IMG/VR virus record: IMGVR_UViG_3300027906_002301
Coordinates: 1 to 28,249 of that record
From: a virus
Direction: 5' to 3' (one strand)
DNA: 28,249 bases
Shown here: positions 17,901 to 24,826 of the stretch, one piece after another
Numbering within the stretch: the stretch's first letter is position 1
How the letters are laid out: every line of letters begins with the position of its first letter
Position numbers and translations under genes: made by a program
The notes under the pieces: generated by a model
What the model saw: the letters and a program-made list of their open reading frames with translations, nothing else
What the model was told of the DNA's origin: nothing
The model's database searches: none

Positions 17901-18382
17901 ATTTCGTATCACCAGTTGTTGATGTTGCATCTATAGGTGCAAACACAATCATGAATAGAATTAACCATGTTACTACAACTAGTGATATTGCAACTAATAC
18001 ATCTTTAGTTGCTGGAACAGAACCAGATGGAGATAACAATGCATCCATCTATTGTACAAGATTAGTACAGTTAGAGAACCCAGCAACACAATTAAAAGTT
18101 ATCTTTGATGGATTTAGAGCAGCTGGTACTGCTGATGGTGAGATTAAAACATATTACAAATTATTAAAATCAGATAGTACATTACCAGTAGAAGAATTGG
18201 GATGGACTGAGTTTGGAACAGATAATGTTCCAGATGCAGATTCAAGTAAATTTAGGTCATACGAATATGATGCAACTAACCTAGAAGACTTTGTAGGATT
18301 CTCGGTTAAGGTTGTAATGAAGAGTAAAGACACAACCATGCCTTGTGCTATAAAGGCATTTAGAGGATTGGCACTTGCATAA
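11936..18382 (+). CDS. Giant DUF4815-type virion structural protein (2148 aa)
   Basis: Residues about 5-65 (DLNVSPYYDDYADSKNFHRV, then SAAIQARELTQLQSILQNQI and SHIFKEGSIILG) match the N-terminus I associate with DUF4815 proteins, large virion proteins of T4-like marine phages encoded near gp8. The central region is a chain of beta modules, including KGQKIKGATSGATGVVAV. Conserved late blocks are DRVVGVSAVNFMRTIDITM from residue 1391 and DPLAQSFLVEQEEGVFISSV from residue 1547. Residues 1338-1357 hold nine arginines and seven glycines. The start is GTG with AGGA at 11923-11926; no early in-frame ATG exists. The position corresponds to outer-wedge/fibre-attachment genes (T4 gp9-gp11), so a baseplate-to-fibre connector is a reasonable guess, but its biochemical role is unknown. 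Confidence 0.85.
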   Translation: MAQKTDLNVSPYYDDYADSKNFHRVLFKPSAAIQARELTQLQSILQNQIERFGSHIFKEGSIILGARTNYDNQYFGVRVEDTNPNGSGVQATESFRADSIGKFYQGVTSGVVGKVVNSSQKTTTDPLTLHVKYQRTGNVGSTFYTEFQDGETLNEVTQDSNGLGGYSTASSNNQFKVYSVTGSINVGSMVGTAANISEGIIYTRGMFVKVPAQTVILEKYSNTPSYKVGLDVAETLTSYTEDASLLDNAQGSTNENAPGADRLTVTLTLAKKTISSTNSTDFIELMRVANGEVVKKQEITEYNRLQETMARRTFDESGDYTLQPFTLGFREHYNDLSNNGVYTSTSTPAGDTSKFIGVVSSGKAYVRGYEVDKQVPSFITFDKARTTQSKDNVASAFRIGNFLKIENVYGQPDISSSGDLSAYSTVTLQDTAAGSVSGNGSATGSAIGYARVRAYENFGRNEGNTADVDSLHLFDVQMFTKLTVASTSLTKGQKIKGATSGATGVVAVTVSSGTTVLLHSVVGTFQSGENIEKMQTSSGAVAISAVRTYDVGRIRSVFQDRGANQFQEFGADVVLEDNFTLTGSGTVTVDNDSSADAITGIASKFTSELIEGDKLLLANGATTVVTLVDSNTDVNVTDIAGTTGDVISGAIVRQRAKFYKQDQTVAISGLPNSGIKDISIETEIVQRQEIATVSSNKFTISSTDGTYVAFSKDAYSVTCDNNGAKYALASSNLDIDNSSNAGSVEFTLSGIADNTKVKVISTVQRGSVTASTKSLVKGAAIGVETANSTSNYGNSYQHNDITLGVADVYSVRGIFEGGNAISSGGAAVSTDPITPSFTYTADAGSNALSTEGTEVVGSVSNARGILIENDSNTCYFYYKKGSVKFQNGEGITFTDGTAKAGTISQLSSGSKEITDNFYFDDGQRDGYYGIAKITRKKNAPAPNGKLLIVFDYFTHSAGNVFTGASYPSLELEDVPNYVADRFDPSASFDADGDFNLADSIDYRPVAARLLTNAPSSDLSAAQNISSVSTFPMSYDSNAFEGNGSKSNDLAQIGTNITVDYDHYLPRIDRVFLTSIGDFVVVTGEPSDNPKKGAKVDNAIEVAELFIPAYTPDAGDVETKLIQHRRYTMRDIDGIQRRLTQLETAVSLSMLEEKTETLQVLDDEGFDKFKSGFVVDAFKGHGVGDVFHPDYGIAVDQGEGIARPSHRTNYFDLEYNSGVSSNITKSGDLISLPFTETEYLSANKASQQVNVNPYDVANFVGRMELSPDKDVWHDMEQLPSITSNNEGNFDAVLAGVTLGTVWNDWQQSWAGTPVVTTTSDTVTRGMMRGDEPEEFEVVRGGRRIPIGRRGLRGRGRGRTGIQTTVTRTIPTRERRTGIVTSVVEDITTTRNDRVVGVSAVNFMRTIDITMNGELLKPNTALNVFFDNINVNAHCTPASATYGVGGATAKGTQLVTDNQGKLTATFTVPNDDTLRFETGIRTLKVTDTVAVDDALSTTSAFTNFMANGSLTSTQTEVINTRNGRTVTESINASREGQLVSSNTTTRWIDPLAQSFLVEQEEGVFISSVEVYFSAKDGGGLPVTCSIRQMLNGSPTQKIMPFAEKTLYPSEISVSANASTATKFTFPAPVYLNPNTEYCFVLESNSNAFLTWVGQMGDFDILTNEPIDEQPYAGVLFKSQNSSTWTPEQMQDLKFNINRCKFQTSGKAVLENTVINSKLLKNNPIETISTDRDRIKVHHQSHGMYDTDSNVTISGVEGDKDNGILSVTTSAGTGGVVNTYTGVTGTGAGDATFDIKLDTTTSIEWIKINNPGYNFAVGNTITIPRSAVGGTGATTFLTITVASVDDTLGGIPISKINTTHGDGNFKSYDMDSYEIDVTLGDHLGSTESTRAGGSSVIASENMYYDVIHTLVPNIIYPKTSLSSQFFKTSTGGVNANSGGNSYTRNTASQNIVLNDNNFMVTSGIVASQINETNEMASAKSFRIELDLISESDFVSPVVDVASIGANTIMNRINHVTTTSDIATNTSLVAGTEPDGDNNASIYCTRLVQLENPATQLKVIFDGFRAAGTADGEIKTYYKLLKSDSTLPVEELGWTEFGTDNVPDADSSKFRSYEYDATNLEDFVGFSVKVVMKSKDTTMPCAIKAFRGLALA

Positions 18383-18575
18383 GAAAGTAAAAGGACATGA
18401 CCATCTTGTTAAAGATGAATTTAGTAAAGCAGTTATAAATACTGATACTGATGGTTATGCATTGTATAAAAAAAGACAAATACTTATGCAAACAAAGAAT
18501 AACGAAATACAAGAAATTAAAAACGAAATGTCAGAATTAAAACTAATGATGACTAAAGTATTGGAAAGAATATAA
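18375..18575 (+). CDS. Small coiled-coil protein, TTG start
   Basis: This 66-residue frame starts at TTG, overlapping the end of the preceding giant gene by eight bases; AGAGG at 18362-18366 is well placed for that start. The next in-frame ATG (18487) would remove more than half of the product. Residues 8-20 read HDHLVKDEFSKAV and residues 21-33 INTDTDGYALYKK. The rest is a charged helix with heptad character (NEIQEIKNEMSELKLMMTKVLERI), predicted to form a coiled coil. I recall similar small HDHLVKD/YKKRQ proteins at this locus in other T4-like marine phages, without known function. Its stop overlaps the next ATG by one base, so it is coupled to the fibre gene. It may be a trimerisation or assembly factor; this is inference. 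Confidence 0.75.
   Translation: MHKKVKGHDHLVKDEFSKAVINTDTDGYALYKKRQILMQTKNNEIQEIKNEMSELKLMMTKVLERI
18434..18441 (+). promoter_or_regulatory. Internal late promoter-like TATAAATA
   Basis: A perfect TATAAATA lies inside the small coiled-coil gene, about 135 bases upstream of the fibre gene at 18575. It could give the fibre genes an extra late start, but it may also be a chance result of the codons used (gtt ata aat act) in AT-rich DNA. Confidence 0.3.
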
Positions 18576-20995
18576 TGGCAAAGAATGTTAGTAACAACGA
18601 AACCTTAGAAGTATTAAGAACTTCCTATAACGACCTCGTAGATGAGGTTGGTGGATTAGGTACACTTAGAACAAGTCAAAAAGGTTCTATCGTAGATGCA
18701 GTCAATAGTATTGTTGACCAGTATTTCTTTTTCCAAGAGTTTGAATATGATGGTTCAGATGGTGCAAGTTCAAATAAAATATTCAGTGGTGCAGACAACT
18801 TTGGTGAATCATTAAACTATTCTGTTAATAGACTACTAGTATTTAAAAATGGTACATTATTAAGAAGTGGTACAGATTATTCTGCAACGAATGGTACAAG
18901 TATAACATTACAAACATCCGCTGGAAATACAGACATTATAAGAATAGTATCCTTTACTGGTTCATACGAAGGGGTTGCTGGTGCAACTCAAGCTAGTACA
19001 ACACAATGGACTAAGACTGGTGCTGGTTCTATTTACAATCATGACACCACAGGTGGTGTTGTAATCAATGCAGATGAAATTGGAGTTGTTACTGCACCAT
19101 CATCTGGAATTGGAATACAACTTGAAGCAGATGGTGATGACATTTTATTAAATGTTGGTGGTGCTTCAAACAAGGTTGATGTTAATGGTAATTTAAGTTT
19201 AAGAAGTGGAATGAAACTTCAAAAGGCAGGTGGTGATATTGCTATAGGTGATATTCAAGGATTACAGGCTGCAGTTAGAGGAGCTTTAAGTGCAAGTGGA
19301 GATATCTCATATAATAATTCAACAGGTGTAATATCATTTACAGCTGCTACTGCACCAGTGACAAGTGTTGCTGGTAAAACAGGTGCAGTCACACTTGCAG
19401 AGGCAGATGTTTCATTTACAGGTGGTAGTTTACAAGAAAGAGTACAGGACATTATAGGTGGATGGGTAAGTGGTTCTGGTTCAACTACAGTAACATATGA
19501 TGATACAGCGAATACATTAGTAGTATCATCAACAGGTAAAACTACAGAAGAGATTCAAGACATTGCTGGTGCAATGTTCTCAAGTAATACTGAAACTGGT
19601 ATTACTGCAACATACGAAGATGGAGATGGCACTATTGATTTAGTAATTGCAGATGCATCTACATCTGCAAAAGGTATAGCAAGTTTTGACAGTGGTGATT
19701 TTGATGTATCCAGTGGTGCAGTTTCACTTGATGCAACACAAACTATTCCAACACAATCTAGTCAGAGTGGTAAATACTTAACAACTAATGGTAGTGCATT
19801 AAGTTGGGGAACAGTTACACAAACAGATACAACTTATTCACAAGCATTTGTAGATAGTTCTGCCGATGCAATTCTTAGATTAACTGCTGGTGGTTCTGGG
19901 TCTGGAAACGATGACCTTAAATTTGTAGCAGGAAGTAATATAACTTTAACACCAAGTGGTGATAACTTAACTATTTCATCAACAGATACTAACACACAAT
20001 TAACAACAGAACAGGTTGAAGACATTGTGGGTGATATGGTAAGTGGTGGAACTGAAACTAGAATTGGTGTTACTTATGATGATGTAAATGGAAGATTAAA
20101 CTTTGTTGTAGATGATATGACTGCAAATACAACTTATGCAGAAGCAACATCATCTGCATTAGGTCTTATTAAAATAGGTTTTACAGAAAGTGGTAAGAAC
20201 TATCCAGTAGAATTGTCTAGTGGTAAAGCGTATGTTAATGTTCCATGGACAGATACAAATACAGATACCAACACTACGAACTGGAACTTTAATGCAAATG
20301 GTGGTACAAACGAAAACATATCTGCTGGGGAAACATTAAGATTTAATGGTGGTGGTGCAACTACTGTATCAAGAAGTGGTAATACTCTTACAATTAGTTC
20401 AACAGATACCAATACTGATACCAACACTACATATTCAACTGCAACAGCATCTACATTAGGTCTTGTTAAAATTGGATTCACAGAAAGTGGTAAAAACTAC
20501 CCAGTTGAATTATCAAGTGGTCAGATGTATGTCAATGTTCCATGGTCAGATACAAATACAGACACTAACACAACATATAGTGCTGGTACAGGTATGTCAT
20601 TATCTGGAACTACATTCTCTATTGGTCAAGCAGTTGCAACTAGTTCTACAGTAACATTTGGAGAAGTTAGGTCAACAGGTAATGTTACAGCATATTACTC
20701 AGATGATAGATTAAAAACAAGATTAGGTAGTATAAAGAATCCAGTAGATAAAGTATGTGCATTAAATGGATTCTACTTCAAACAGAATGAAAAGGGTAAT
20801 GAAATTACTCCACAATATGCAGACCAACTACAAGTTGGTGTATCTGCACAAGAAATTAAATCAGTTCTTCCAGAAGTTGTAGTTGAAAATGCAATTGAAG
20901 GTCAATACGATAGTGTCCACTATGATAAAGTAGTCCCTCTACTTATTGAAGCAATCAAAGAACTTAAATCAGAAATAGAATCTTTAAAGTCTTAA
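18575..20995 (+). CDS. Tail fibre protein with C-terminal S74 intramolecular chaperone
   Basis: The 806-aa protein begins NETLEVLRTSYNDLVDEVGGL...KGSIVDAVNSI, an N-terminus I associate with fibres of T4-like marine phages. Residues about 58-129 form a module (LLVFKNGTLLRSGTDYSATNG) also found three times in the 23528 gene. The shaft holds three copies of a VQDIVG...TYEDGDGTIDL unit and a duplicated 39-residue block (KIGFTESGKNYPVELSSG). Residues 709-806 are a peptidase S74 / endosialidase chaperone domain: Ser709-Asp-Asp-Arg-Leu-Lys, then LNGFYFKQNE, QVGVSAQEIKSVLPEVV, YDKVVPLLIEAIKELKSEI. In this family the domain trimerises the fibre and then cuts itself off at the serine. The ATG overlaps the upstream stop by one base. 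A fibre role is very likely; the receptor is unknown. Confidence 0.88.
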   Translation: MAKNVSNNETLEVLRTSYNDLVDEVGGLGTLRTSQKGSIVDAVNSIVDQYFFFQEFEYDGSDGASSNKIFSGADNFGESLNYSVNRLLVFKNGTLLRSGTDYSATNGTSITLQTSAGNTDIIRIVSFTGSYEGVAGATQASTTQWTKTGAGSIYNHDTTGGVVINADEIGVVTAPSSGIGIQLEADGDDILLNVGGASNKVDVNGNLSLRSGMKLQKAGGDIAIGDIQGLQAAVRGALSASGDISYNNSTGVISFTAATAPVTSVAGKTGAVTLAEADVSFTGGSLQERVQDIIGGWVSGSGSTTVTYDDTANTLVVSSTGKTTEEIQDIAGAMFSSNTETGITATYEDGDGTIDLVIADASTSAKGIASFDSGDFDVSSGAVSLDATQTIPTQSSQSGKYLTTNGSALSWGTVTQTDTTYSQAFVDSSADAILRLTAGGSGSGNDDLKFVAGSNITLTPSGDNLTISSTDTNTQLTTEQVEDIVGDMVSGGTETRIGVTYDDVNGRLNFVVDDMTANTTYAEATSSALGLIKIGFTESGKNYPVELSSGKAYVNVPWTDTNTDTNTTNWNFNANGGTNENISAGETLRFNGGGATTVSRSGNTLTISSTDTNTDTNTTYSTATASTLGLVKIGFTESGKNYPVELSSGQMYVNVPWSDTNTDTNTTYSAGTGMSLSGTTFSIGQAVATSSTVTFGEVRSTGNVTAYYSDDRLKTRLGSIKNPVDKVCALNGFYFKQNEKGNEITPQYADQLQVGVSAQEIKSVLPEVVVENAIEGQYDSVHYDKVVPLLIEAIKELKSEIESLKS
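20159..20572 (+). repeat. Duplicated 117-bp coding block in fibre gene
   Basis: Bases 20159-20275 and 20456-20572 encode near-identical 39-residue blocks (GL[IV]KIGFTESGKNYPVELSSG, then YVNVPW[TS]DTNTDTNTT), offset by 297 bases, an exact 99 codons. Differences are mostly synonymous, so the duplication is old enough to have drifted while the protein was conserved. Between the copies is a Thr/Asn/Gly-rich stretch. Confidence 0.85.
20699..20995 (+). other. Peptidase S74 / intramolecular chaperone domain
   Basis: These 98 codons plus stop encode the self-cleaving C-terminal domain of the fibre, starting at the candidate catalytic Ser709 in YYSDDRLK. The arrangement (SDDRLK, aromatic FYF strand, VGVSAQE, LPEVV, final long helix) follows the family order, and its length is typical. 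Confidence 0.85.
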
Positions 20996-20999
20996 ATCG

Positions 21000-21007
21000 T
21001 ATAAATA
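21000..21007 (+). promoter_or_regulatory. T4-type late promoter before the 21040 gene
   Basis: A perfect TATAAATA followed by CTAC lies in the 44-base intergenic gap, 33-40 bases upstream of the ATG at 21040, with AAAGG at 21025-21029 as ribosome site. Distance and context fit a genuine late promoter for the following run of small virion and fibre genes. Confidence 0.65.
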
Positions 21008-21039
21008 CTACTTAGATAACATCAAAAGGTAGTTTTTTT

Positions 21040-21375
21040 ATGGCGAGTATAAGTAATTTATTTGTAGACCAAGGGAGTGATTTTACTATCACTTTGTCCC
21101 TTACTGATTCTGTAGATAACGCACTTAACTTAACAGGTGCAACTTTTTTGGGACAAATCCGAAAGTCTCATGGAAGTAATACAGTTAAAGGCACATTTAC
21201 GACATCCAATGATGGAACAGGTGGGAATCTAACAGTAAAACTCACTGATGTTCAAACAGCAGCACTTGATAGTGGAAGATATGTTTATGATATTATCCAA
21301 ACTGCCAGTGATGGAATAAAAACAAGATTGATTGAAGGGCAGTTAATTGTGACCCCAAGTGTAAGTAGGAGTTAA
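21040..21375 (+). CDS. Small beta-sandwich virion protein (BppU-N-like style)
   Basis: The 111-aa product reads as a single Ig-like/beta-sandwich domain: NLFVDQGSDFTITLSLTD, LNLTGATFLGQIRKSHGS, GNLTVKLTDVQTAAL, SGRYVYDIIQTASDG, TRLIEGQLIVTPSVS. This strand order (an opening polar strand after 'DQG', 'LTG..' then 'GQIRK', closing 'DGI.TR...G...V.P') is common in small phage proteins of fibre loci and in the N-terminal domain of some baseplate upper proteins. It is the first gene after a late promoter and is separated by two bases from the next gene, so the pair is probably co-translated. A virion role is inferred; no precise name is justified. Confidence 0.75.
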   Translation: MASISNLFVDQGSDFTITLSLTDSVDNALNLTGATFLGQIRKSHGSNTVKGTFTTSNDGTGGNLTVKLTDVQTAALDSGRYVYDIIQTASDGIKTRLIEGQLIVTPSVSRS

Positions 21376-21377
21376 AA

Positions 21378-21590
21378 ATGTCGACCATTAAGGTTCAAGT
21401 TGCTAATCCTACTAATAAACAGGTAAAACAAGTTACTGTTGGTAAGATGGATGCATCTACTGTGGCAATGAACGATTTGTCAAATGTAGATACCACTACT
21501 GTTACACTGCAAAGTGGAACTACCCTTATATATGATGCAAGTACAGGTAAGTTTGAAGCTGCCAACACTATAGATGGTGGGACTTACTAA
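21378..21590 (+). CDS. Small fibre-locus protein (70 aa)
   Basis: The 70-residue product has no recognised name. It contains VAMNDLSNVDTTTVTLQSGT followed by LIYDASTGKFEA, a phrase often seen in phage fibre and structural proteins where a short beta unit repeats. It ends NTIDGGTY, closely matching the end of the next protein (TAIDGGSY). AGGAG at 21367-21371 gives ideal start spacing, and the ATG is two bases after the upstream stop. The product may be a small capping or adaptor subunit of a fibre; this is inference from the shared C-terminal sequence and its position. Confidence 0.7.
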   Translation: MSTIKVQVANPTNKQVKQVTVGKMDASTVAMNDLSNVDTTTVTLQSGTTLIYDASTGKFEAANTIDGGTY

Positions 21591-21613
21591 AAGGATTATA
21601 TTAGGAGAGATAT

Positions 21614-23065
21614 ATGTCAACAGTAATTCAGATTAAAAGAAGCACAGGTGTTTCTGCCCCTACTACATCTGAACTGGCTCAAGGTGAATTAGCATATTCA
21701 ATGGATGCATCCAATAGTGGTGCTGGTGCAATTTTATATGTAGAGTCCCAGAACAGTGGTGGTAGTGCAGTAATACAAAAATTAGGTGGTAAATATTATA
21801 CAGATATTCTAGATGGTTCAACACCAACACCAGCAGATTTCAAAGTAGGGAATGGAAACTCAACTGGTGGTAGTTTAAAACTATACGAAGATTCTGATAA
21901 TGGAACAAACTTTACCGCTATTAAAGCTGCAAACACTATTGCATCAGATGTAACATACACACTTCCAAGTGCAGATGGTACAAATGGTCAATTCCTTAAA
22001 ACAGATGGTTCTGGAGCGTTAAGTTTCGGAACAGTAACAAGTTCATTATCATTAGCTGCAGACAGTGGTTCTAATGATACATTCAATACTGGTGAAACAT
22101 TAACCTTTACAGGTGGTGAAGGTATTGATACAACAGTAAGTAATAATGCAATTACTATTGCTGGTGAAGATGCAAGTACATCCAATAAGGGTGTTGCATC
22201 ATTTAACAGTTCACATTTTAGTGTATCGAGTGGTGCAGTCTCACTTGCAGCTGCATTATTAGTAACTGAATCCGAAGGGATTGGTTCAAACGATAACGAT
22301 ACAACAATTCCAACATCAGCTGCAGTTAAAGATTACATTGATACAAATGTAACTGCACAGGATTTAGATACTGCGGGTGACAGTGGAACAGGTGCAATCG
22401 ATTTAGATTCACAATCATTAACAATTGCTGGAACAGCAAATGAGATTGAGACCTCTGCAAGTGGTCAAACAATAACAATAGGATTACCAAATAGTGTAAC
22501 AATAGGACAAAATCTTACAGTTACAGGTAACTTAACAGTTAATGGTACACAAACACAAGTTAATAGTACTACAGTAACAGTCGATGACCCAATCTTTACA
22601 GTTGGTGGTGATTCTGCTCCAGGCTCTGACGATAACCTTGATAGAGGTATTGAATTCAGATGGCATAATGGTTCAGCTGCTAAACTAGGTTTCTTTGGTT
22701 ACGATGATAGTACAAGTAAATTTACATTTATTCCAGATGCAACAGATAATTCTGGTGTTATTTCTGGAACAAAAGGAAACCTTGACATTGGTGGATTAGA
22801 CCTTGCTGGTTCAATCACAAGTGTTGATGGTTCTGCACCAACTGCTGGTCAATTATTAATTGGTCATGGTGGTAATGGAGACATGGTTCTTGCAACCTTG
22901 ACTGCTGGAGAAGGTGTAGATGTCACTAATGCAAATGGTAGTATTACTATTGCTGGTGAAGATGCAAGCACCTCTAATAAAGGTGTGGCAAGTTTTGCTT
23001 CGGCAAACTTTGCAGTATCATCTGGTGCAGTTTCAATTACTGCAATAGATGGTGGTAGTTATTAA
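21614..23065 (+). CDS. Tail fibre / receptor-binding-type protein with Mtd-like N-terminus
   Basis: Residues 1-28 ([22 protein letters not shown] followed by LAYS) match the short N-terminal domain first known from Bordetella phage major tropism determinant and widespread in phage fibres, where it attaches the protein to the particle. Then come beta modules: [20 protein letters not shown], two [13 protein letters not shown] units (about residues 190 and 453), [18 protein letters not shown], and [20 protein letters not shown] followed by FTFIPDA, a module I associate with marine T4-like fibres. It ends TAIDGGSY. No chaperone domain is present. AGGAGAGA at 21603-21610 precedes the ATG. It probably forms a trimeric fibre; which fibre is unknown. 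No reverse transcriptase or template repeat is present, so nothing suggests diversity generation. Confidence 0.82.
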   Translation: MSTVIQIKRSTGVSAPTTSELAQGELAYSMDASNSGAGAILYVESQNSGGSAVIQKLGGKYYTDILDGSTPTPADFKVGNGNSTGGSLKLYEDSDNGTNFTAIKAANTIASDVTYTLPSADGTNGQFLKTDGSGALSFGTVTSSLSLAADSGSNDTFNTGETLTFTGGEGIDTTVSNNAITIAGEDASTSNKGVASFNSSHFSVSSGAVSLAAALLVTESEGIGSNDNDTTIPTSAAVKDYIDTNVTAQDLDTAGDSGTGAIDLDSQSLTIAGTANEIETSASGQTITIGLPNSVTIGQNLTVTGNLTVNGTQTQVNSTTVTVDDPIFTVGGDSAPGSDDNLDRGIEFRWHNGSAAKLGFFGYDDSTSKFTFIPDATDNSGVISGTKGNLDIGGLDLAGSITSVDGSAPTAGQLLIGHGGNGDMVLATLTAGEGVDVTNANGSITIAGEDASTSNKGVASFASANFAVSSGAVSITAIDGGSY

Positions 23066-23081
23066 TAACTAGGAGTTTATT

Positions 23082-23480
23082 ATGAATGGAAAAGTGTGGA
23101 ATATAACTAATACTCAATCAGATAATCCAACTGATAGATTAATAGATATCCAAATCCCAAATGAGGTGATGGATGCACTATACATTCCGATTGATGGAAA
23201 AGTTTTTATCAGTGATGCTGGAAGTTTTAAAGCCAAACTCAAATTAGATAATTCTGAGGGTGGTAGAGAACTTAATATAGGATTTAGAGTTGATGGAAAC
23301 GAACCCACACAAGGATGGTGGGAAACAAAAGCAGGATTAGTTGAAAGAACTATGACAGAAGTCCCAAATGATGTTTTAAATTATGTGGGACTTGGTTTTG
23401 CAGATGACCAGATTAATATCAAATATACTGTAGACACTTCTACATGGAGTGCAACTTTAGAAAAAATATCTGTTATATAA
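23082..23480 (+). CDS. Unrecognised 132-aa protein in fibre cluster
   Basis: I do not recognise this protein. It is compact and beta-rich with alternating polar and hydrophobic strands (FKAKLKLDNSEGGRELNIGF, INIKYTVDTSTWSATLEKIS), has two adjacent Trp residues in QGWWETKAG, and lacks cysteine, signal peptide and membrane segments. Unlike its neighbours it has no low-complexity Gly/Ser/Thr repeats and reads as a single globular domain. AGGAG at 23071-23075 supports the start. It lies between two fibre genes with Mtd-like N-termini, so a small tip, adaptor or fibre-chaperone role is possible, by context only. Confidence 0.72.
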   Translation: MNGKVWNITNTQSDNPTDRLIDIQIPNEVMDALYIPIDGKVFISDAGSFKAKLKLDNSEGGRELNIGFRVDGNEPTQGWWETKAGLVERTMTEVPNDVLNYVGLGFADDQINIKYTVDTSTWSATLEKISVI

Positions 23481-23491
23481 CAGAGTAAATA

Positions 23492-23507
23492 TAGGGTATA
23501 TACCCTA
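23492..23507. promoter_or_regulatory. Perfect 16-bp palindrome in intergenic gap
   Basis: TAGGGTATATACCCTA is a perfect inverted repeat centred in the 47-base gap between the 132-aa gene and the next fibre gene. It could be a protein-binding site or a very short RNA hairpin. No T tract follows, so a terminator is unlikely, and the next gene has only a weak ribosome site (AGTGAG region), so it may affect that gene's expression. Confidence 0.4.
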
Positions 23508-23527
23508 ATGACACAAGTGAGTGACAT

Positions 23528-24826
23528 ATGGCGCAAACAGTCCAATTAAAAAGGTCTGCTACCTCTGGTGCAGTCCCAAGTACATCTGATTTAGAGCTAG
23601 GTGAATTAGCAATTAATACCTATGATGGTAAAGCATACATTAAGAAAAGTGTAGGTGGTACTCAATCTGTTGTTGAAGTAGGTGCAGACAGTACATCCGA
23701 TATGACAGACATGTCACACTATGTTTATACTGCAAGTGCAAACCAAACAACATTTACAGGTACAGATGTAAATTCCGAAACCTTATCATACACTTCTGGT
23801 CAAATTGCAGTATTCATGAATGGAGTATTTTTAGACCCAGATGATTATACTGCAAGTAATGGAACATCAGTAGTACTAGATGATGGTGCAAAATCTTCCG
23901 ACTATCTTGAGATAGTTGCTTGGAAGGCAGGTGATTCTGGATTGTTTACTGGTTTAAGTACATATGAATTCACTGCAACTGCAAACCAAACAGTATTAAA
24001 TGGTGCAGATGAAAACAGTGCAACTTTATCATATACAGTAGGTAAAGTATTAGTATTCTTAAATGGTGTCCTTATGGATAATAGGTCTGGAACAGACTAT
24101 ACAGAAACTAACACATCTACAATAACATTCAGTTCTGGACTCCAAGTGGGTGACACTGTTATTGTAAAGGCATACTCTGGTACAGCACCATTTACCAGAT
24201 TTCAATATGATATTACTGCATCTTCTACTTCAAATATAAGTGGTTCAGATGCAAATAGTAATACATTAAGTATCATTCCCAAGTATACAGAAGTATTTGT
24301 GAATGGTGTCTTAGTAAAAAAAGGACAATGGAACTCTGGAAGTGGAACACAAATTAATTTTGAAGAAGCACTTACAGACCCAAACTATGTTATAGATGTA
24401 ATTGATTATGGATATCCAACTCCAGAGGTCAATTTATTCTTAGACACAATACCTTTCCTTGGTGGTAATTTAGATACCAATGGAAAGGATATAGTTTCAA
24501 GTGGGACTGATTCAGTTACACTAAAACCATCTACCTATGTAGATGTACAGGATGGCCCGATGCATATGGAAATACTTGCGTCTGACCCTTCTGGAGTTGC
24601 TAATCGTGCATCCATATATGCAAAGGATGTATCGTCTAGTGCAGAATTATTTGTGAGAGATGAAGCAGGTAATGTTACCCAAATATCTCCGCATAACACC
24701 GATGGTGAGTGGATTTACTACTCTGAAAATGTGAAAACTGGTAAAAGGTTTAAAGTCAATATGGAAAGTATGATTAGAAAATTAGAAAAAATCACTGGAG
24801 AGACTTTCATTGAAATAGATGATTGA
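23528..24826 (+). CDS. Fibre protein with Mtd-like N-terminus and three tandem beta modules
   Basis: Residues 1-40 (VQLKRSATSGAVPSTSDLEL, GELAINTYDGKAYIKK) are an Mtd-type N-terminal attachment domain. Residues about 65-295 hold three tandem copies of a roughly 70-residue module (NxxTLSY...VFxNGVxLxxxDYT...G....D.[IV]...A), the same module that occurs once in the 18575 fibre. The C-terminus (DGEWIYYSENVKTGKRFKVN followed by MESMIRKLEKITGETF) is a pattern I know from other marine T4-like fibres. It ends in a short helix and may be a trimerisation or attachment point for the next protein. The length is 432 aa. The ribosome site is weak. It is likely a short fibre or connector, encoded directly before the very long fibre gene. 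Confidence 0.82.
   Translation: MAQTVQLKRSATSGAVPSTSDLELGELAINTYDGKAYIKKSVGGTQSVVEVGADSTSDMTDMSHYVYTASANQTTFTGTDVNSETLSYTSGQIAVFMNGVFLDPDDYTASNGTSVVLDDGAKSSDYLEIVAWKAGDSGLFTGLSTYEFTATANQTVLNGADENSATLSYTVGKVLVFLNGVLMDNRSGTDYTETNTSTITFSSGLQVGDTVIVKAYSGTAPFTRFQYDITASSTSNISGSDANSNTLSIIPKYTEVFVNGVLVKKGQWNSGSGTQINFEEALTDPNYVIDVIDYGYPTPEVNLFLDTIPFLGGNLDTNGKDIVSSGTDSVTLKPSTYVDVQDGPMHMEILASDPSGVANRASIYAKDVSSSAELFVRDEAGNVTQISPHNTDGEWIYYSENVKTGKRFKVNMESMIRKLEKITGETFIEIDD
23720..24412 (+). repeat. Three tandem coding repeats (about 70 aa each)
   Basis: Copies lie at 23720-23936, 23963-24181 and 24206-24412. Each has a Y/F-x-x-T/S-A opening, SxTLSY/SNTLSI, then a strand with FxNGVxxxxxxY/W and a closing hydrophobic strand. 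Copies one and two are most alike (TASANQTTFTG/TATANQTVLNG); copy three is more diverged. The repeats are visible at protein level and only partly at DNA level. Confidence 0.8.

Noticed and set aside
21614-24826. Diversity-generating retroelement suggested by Mtd-like N-termini
   Set aside because: No reverse transcriptase, template repeat or C-type lectin variable region was seen; the Mtd-type N-terminus is common in ordinary phage fibres.
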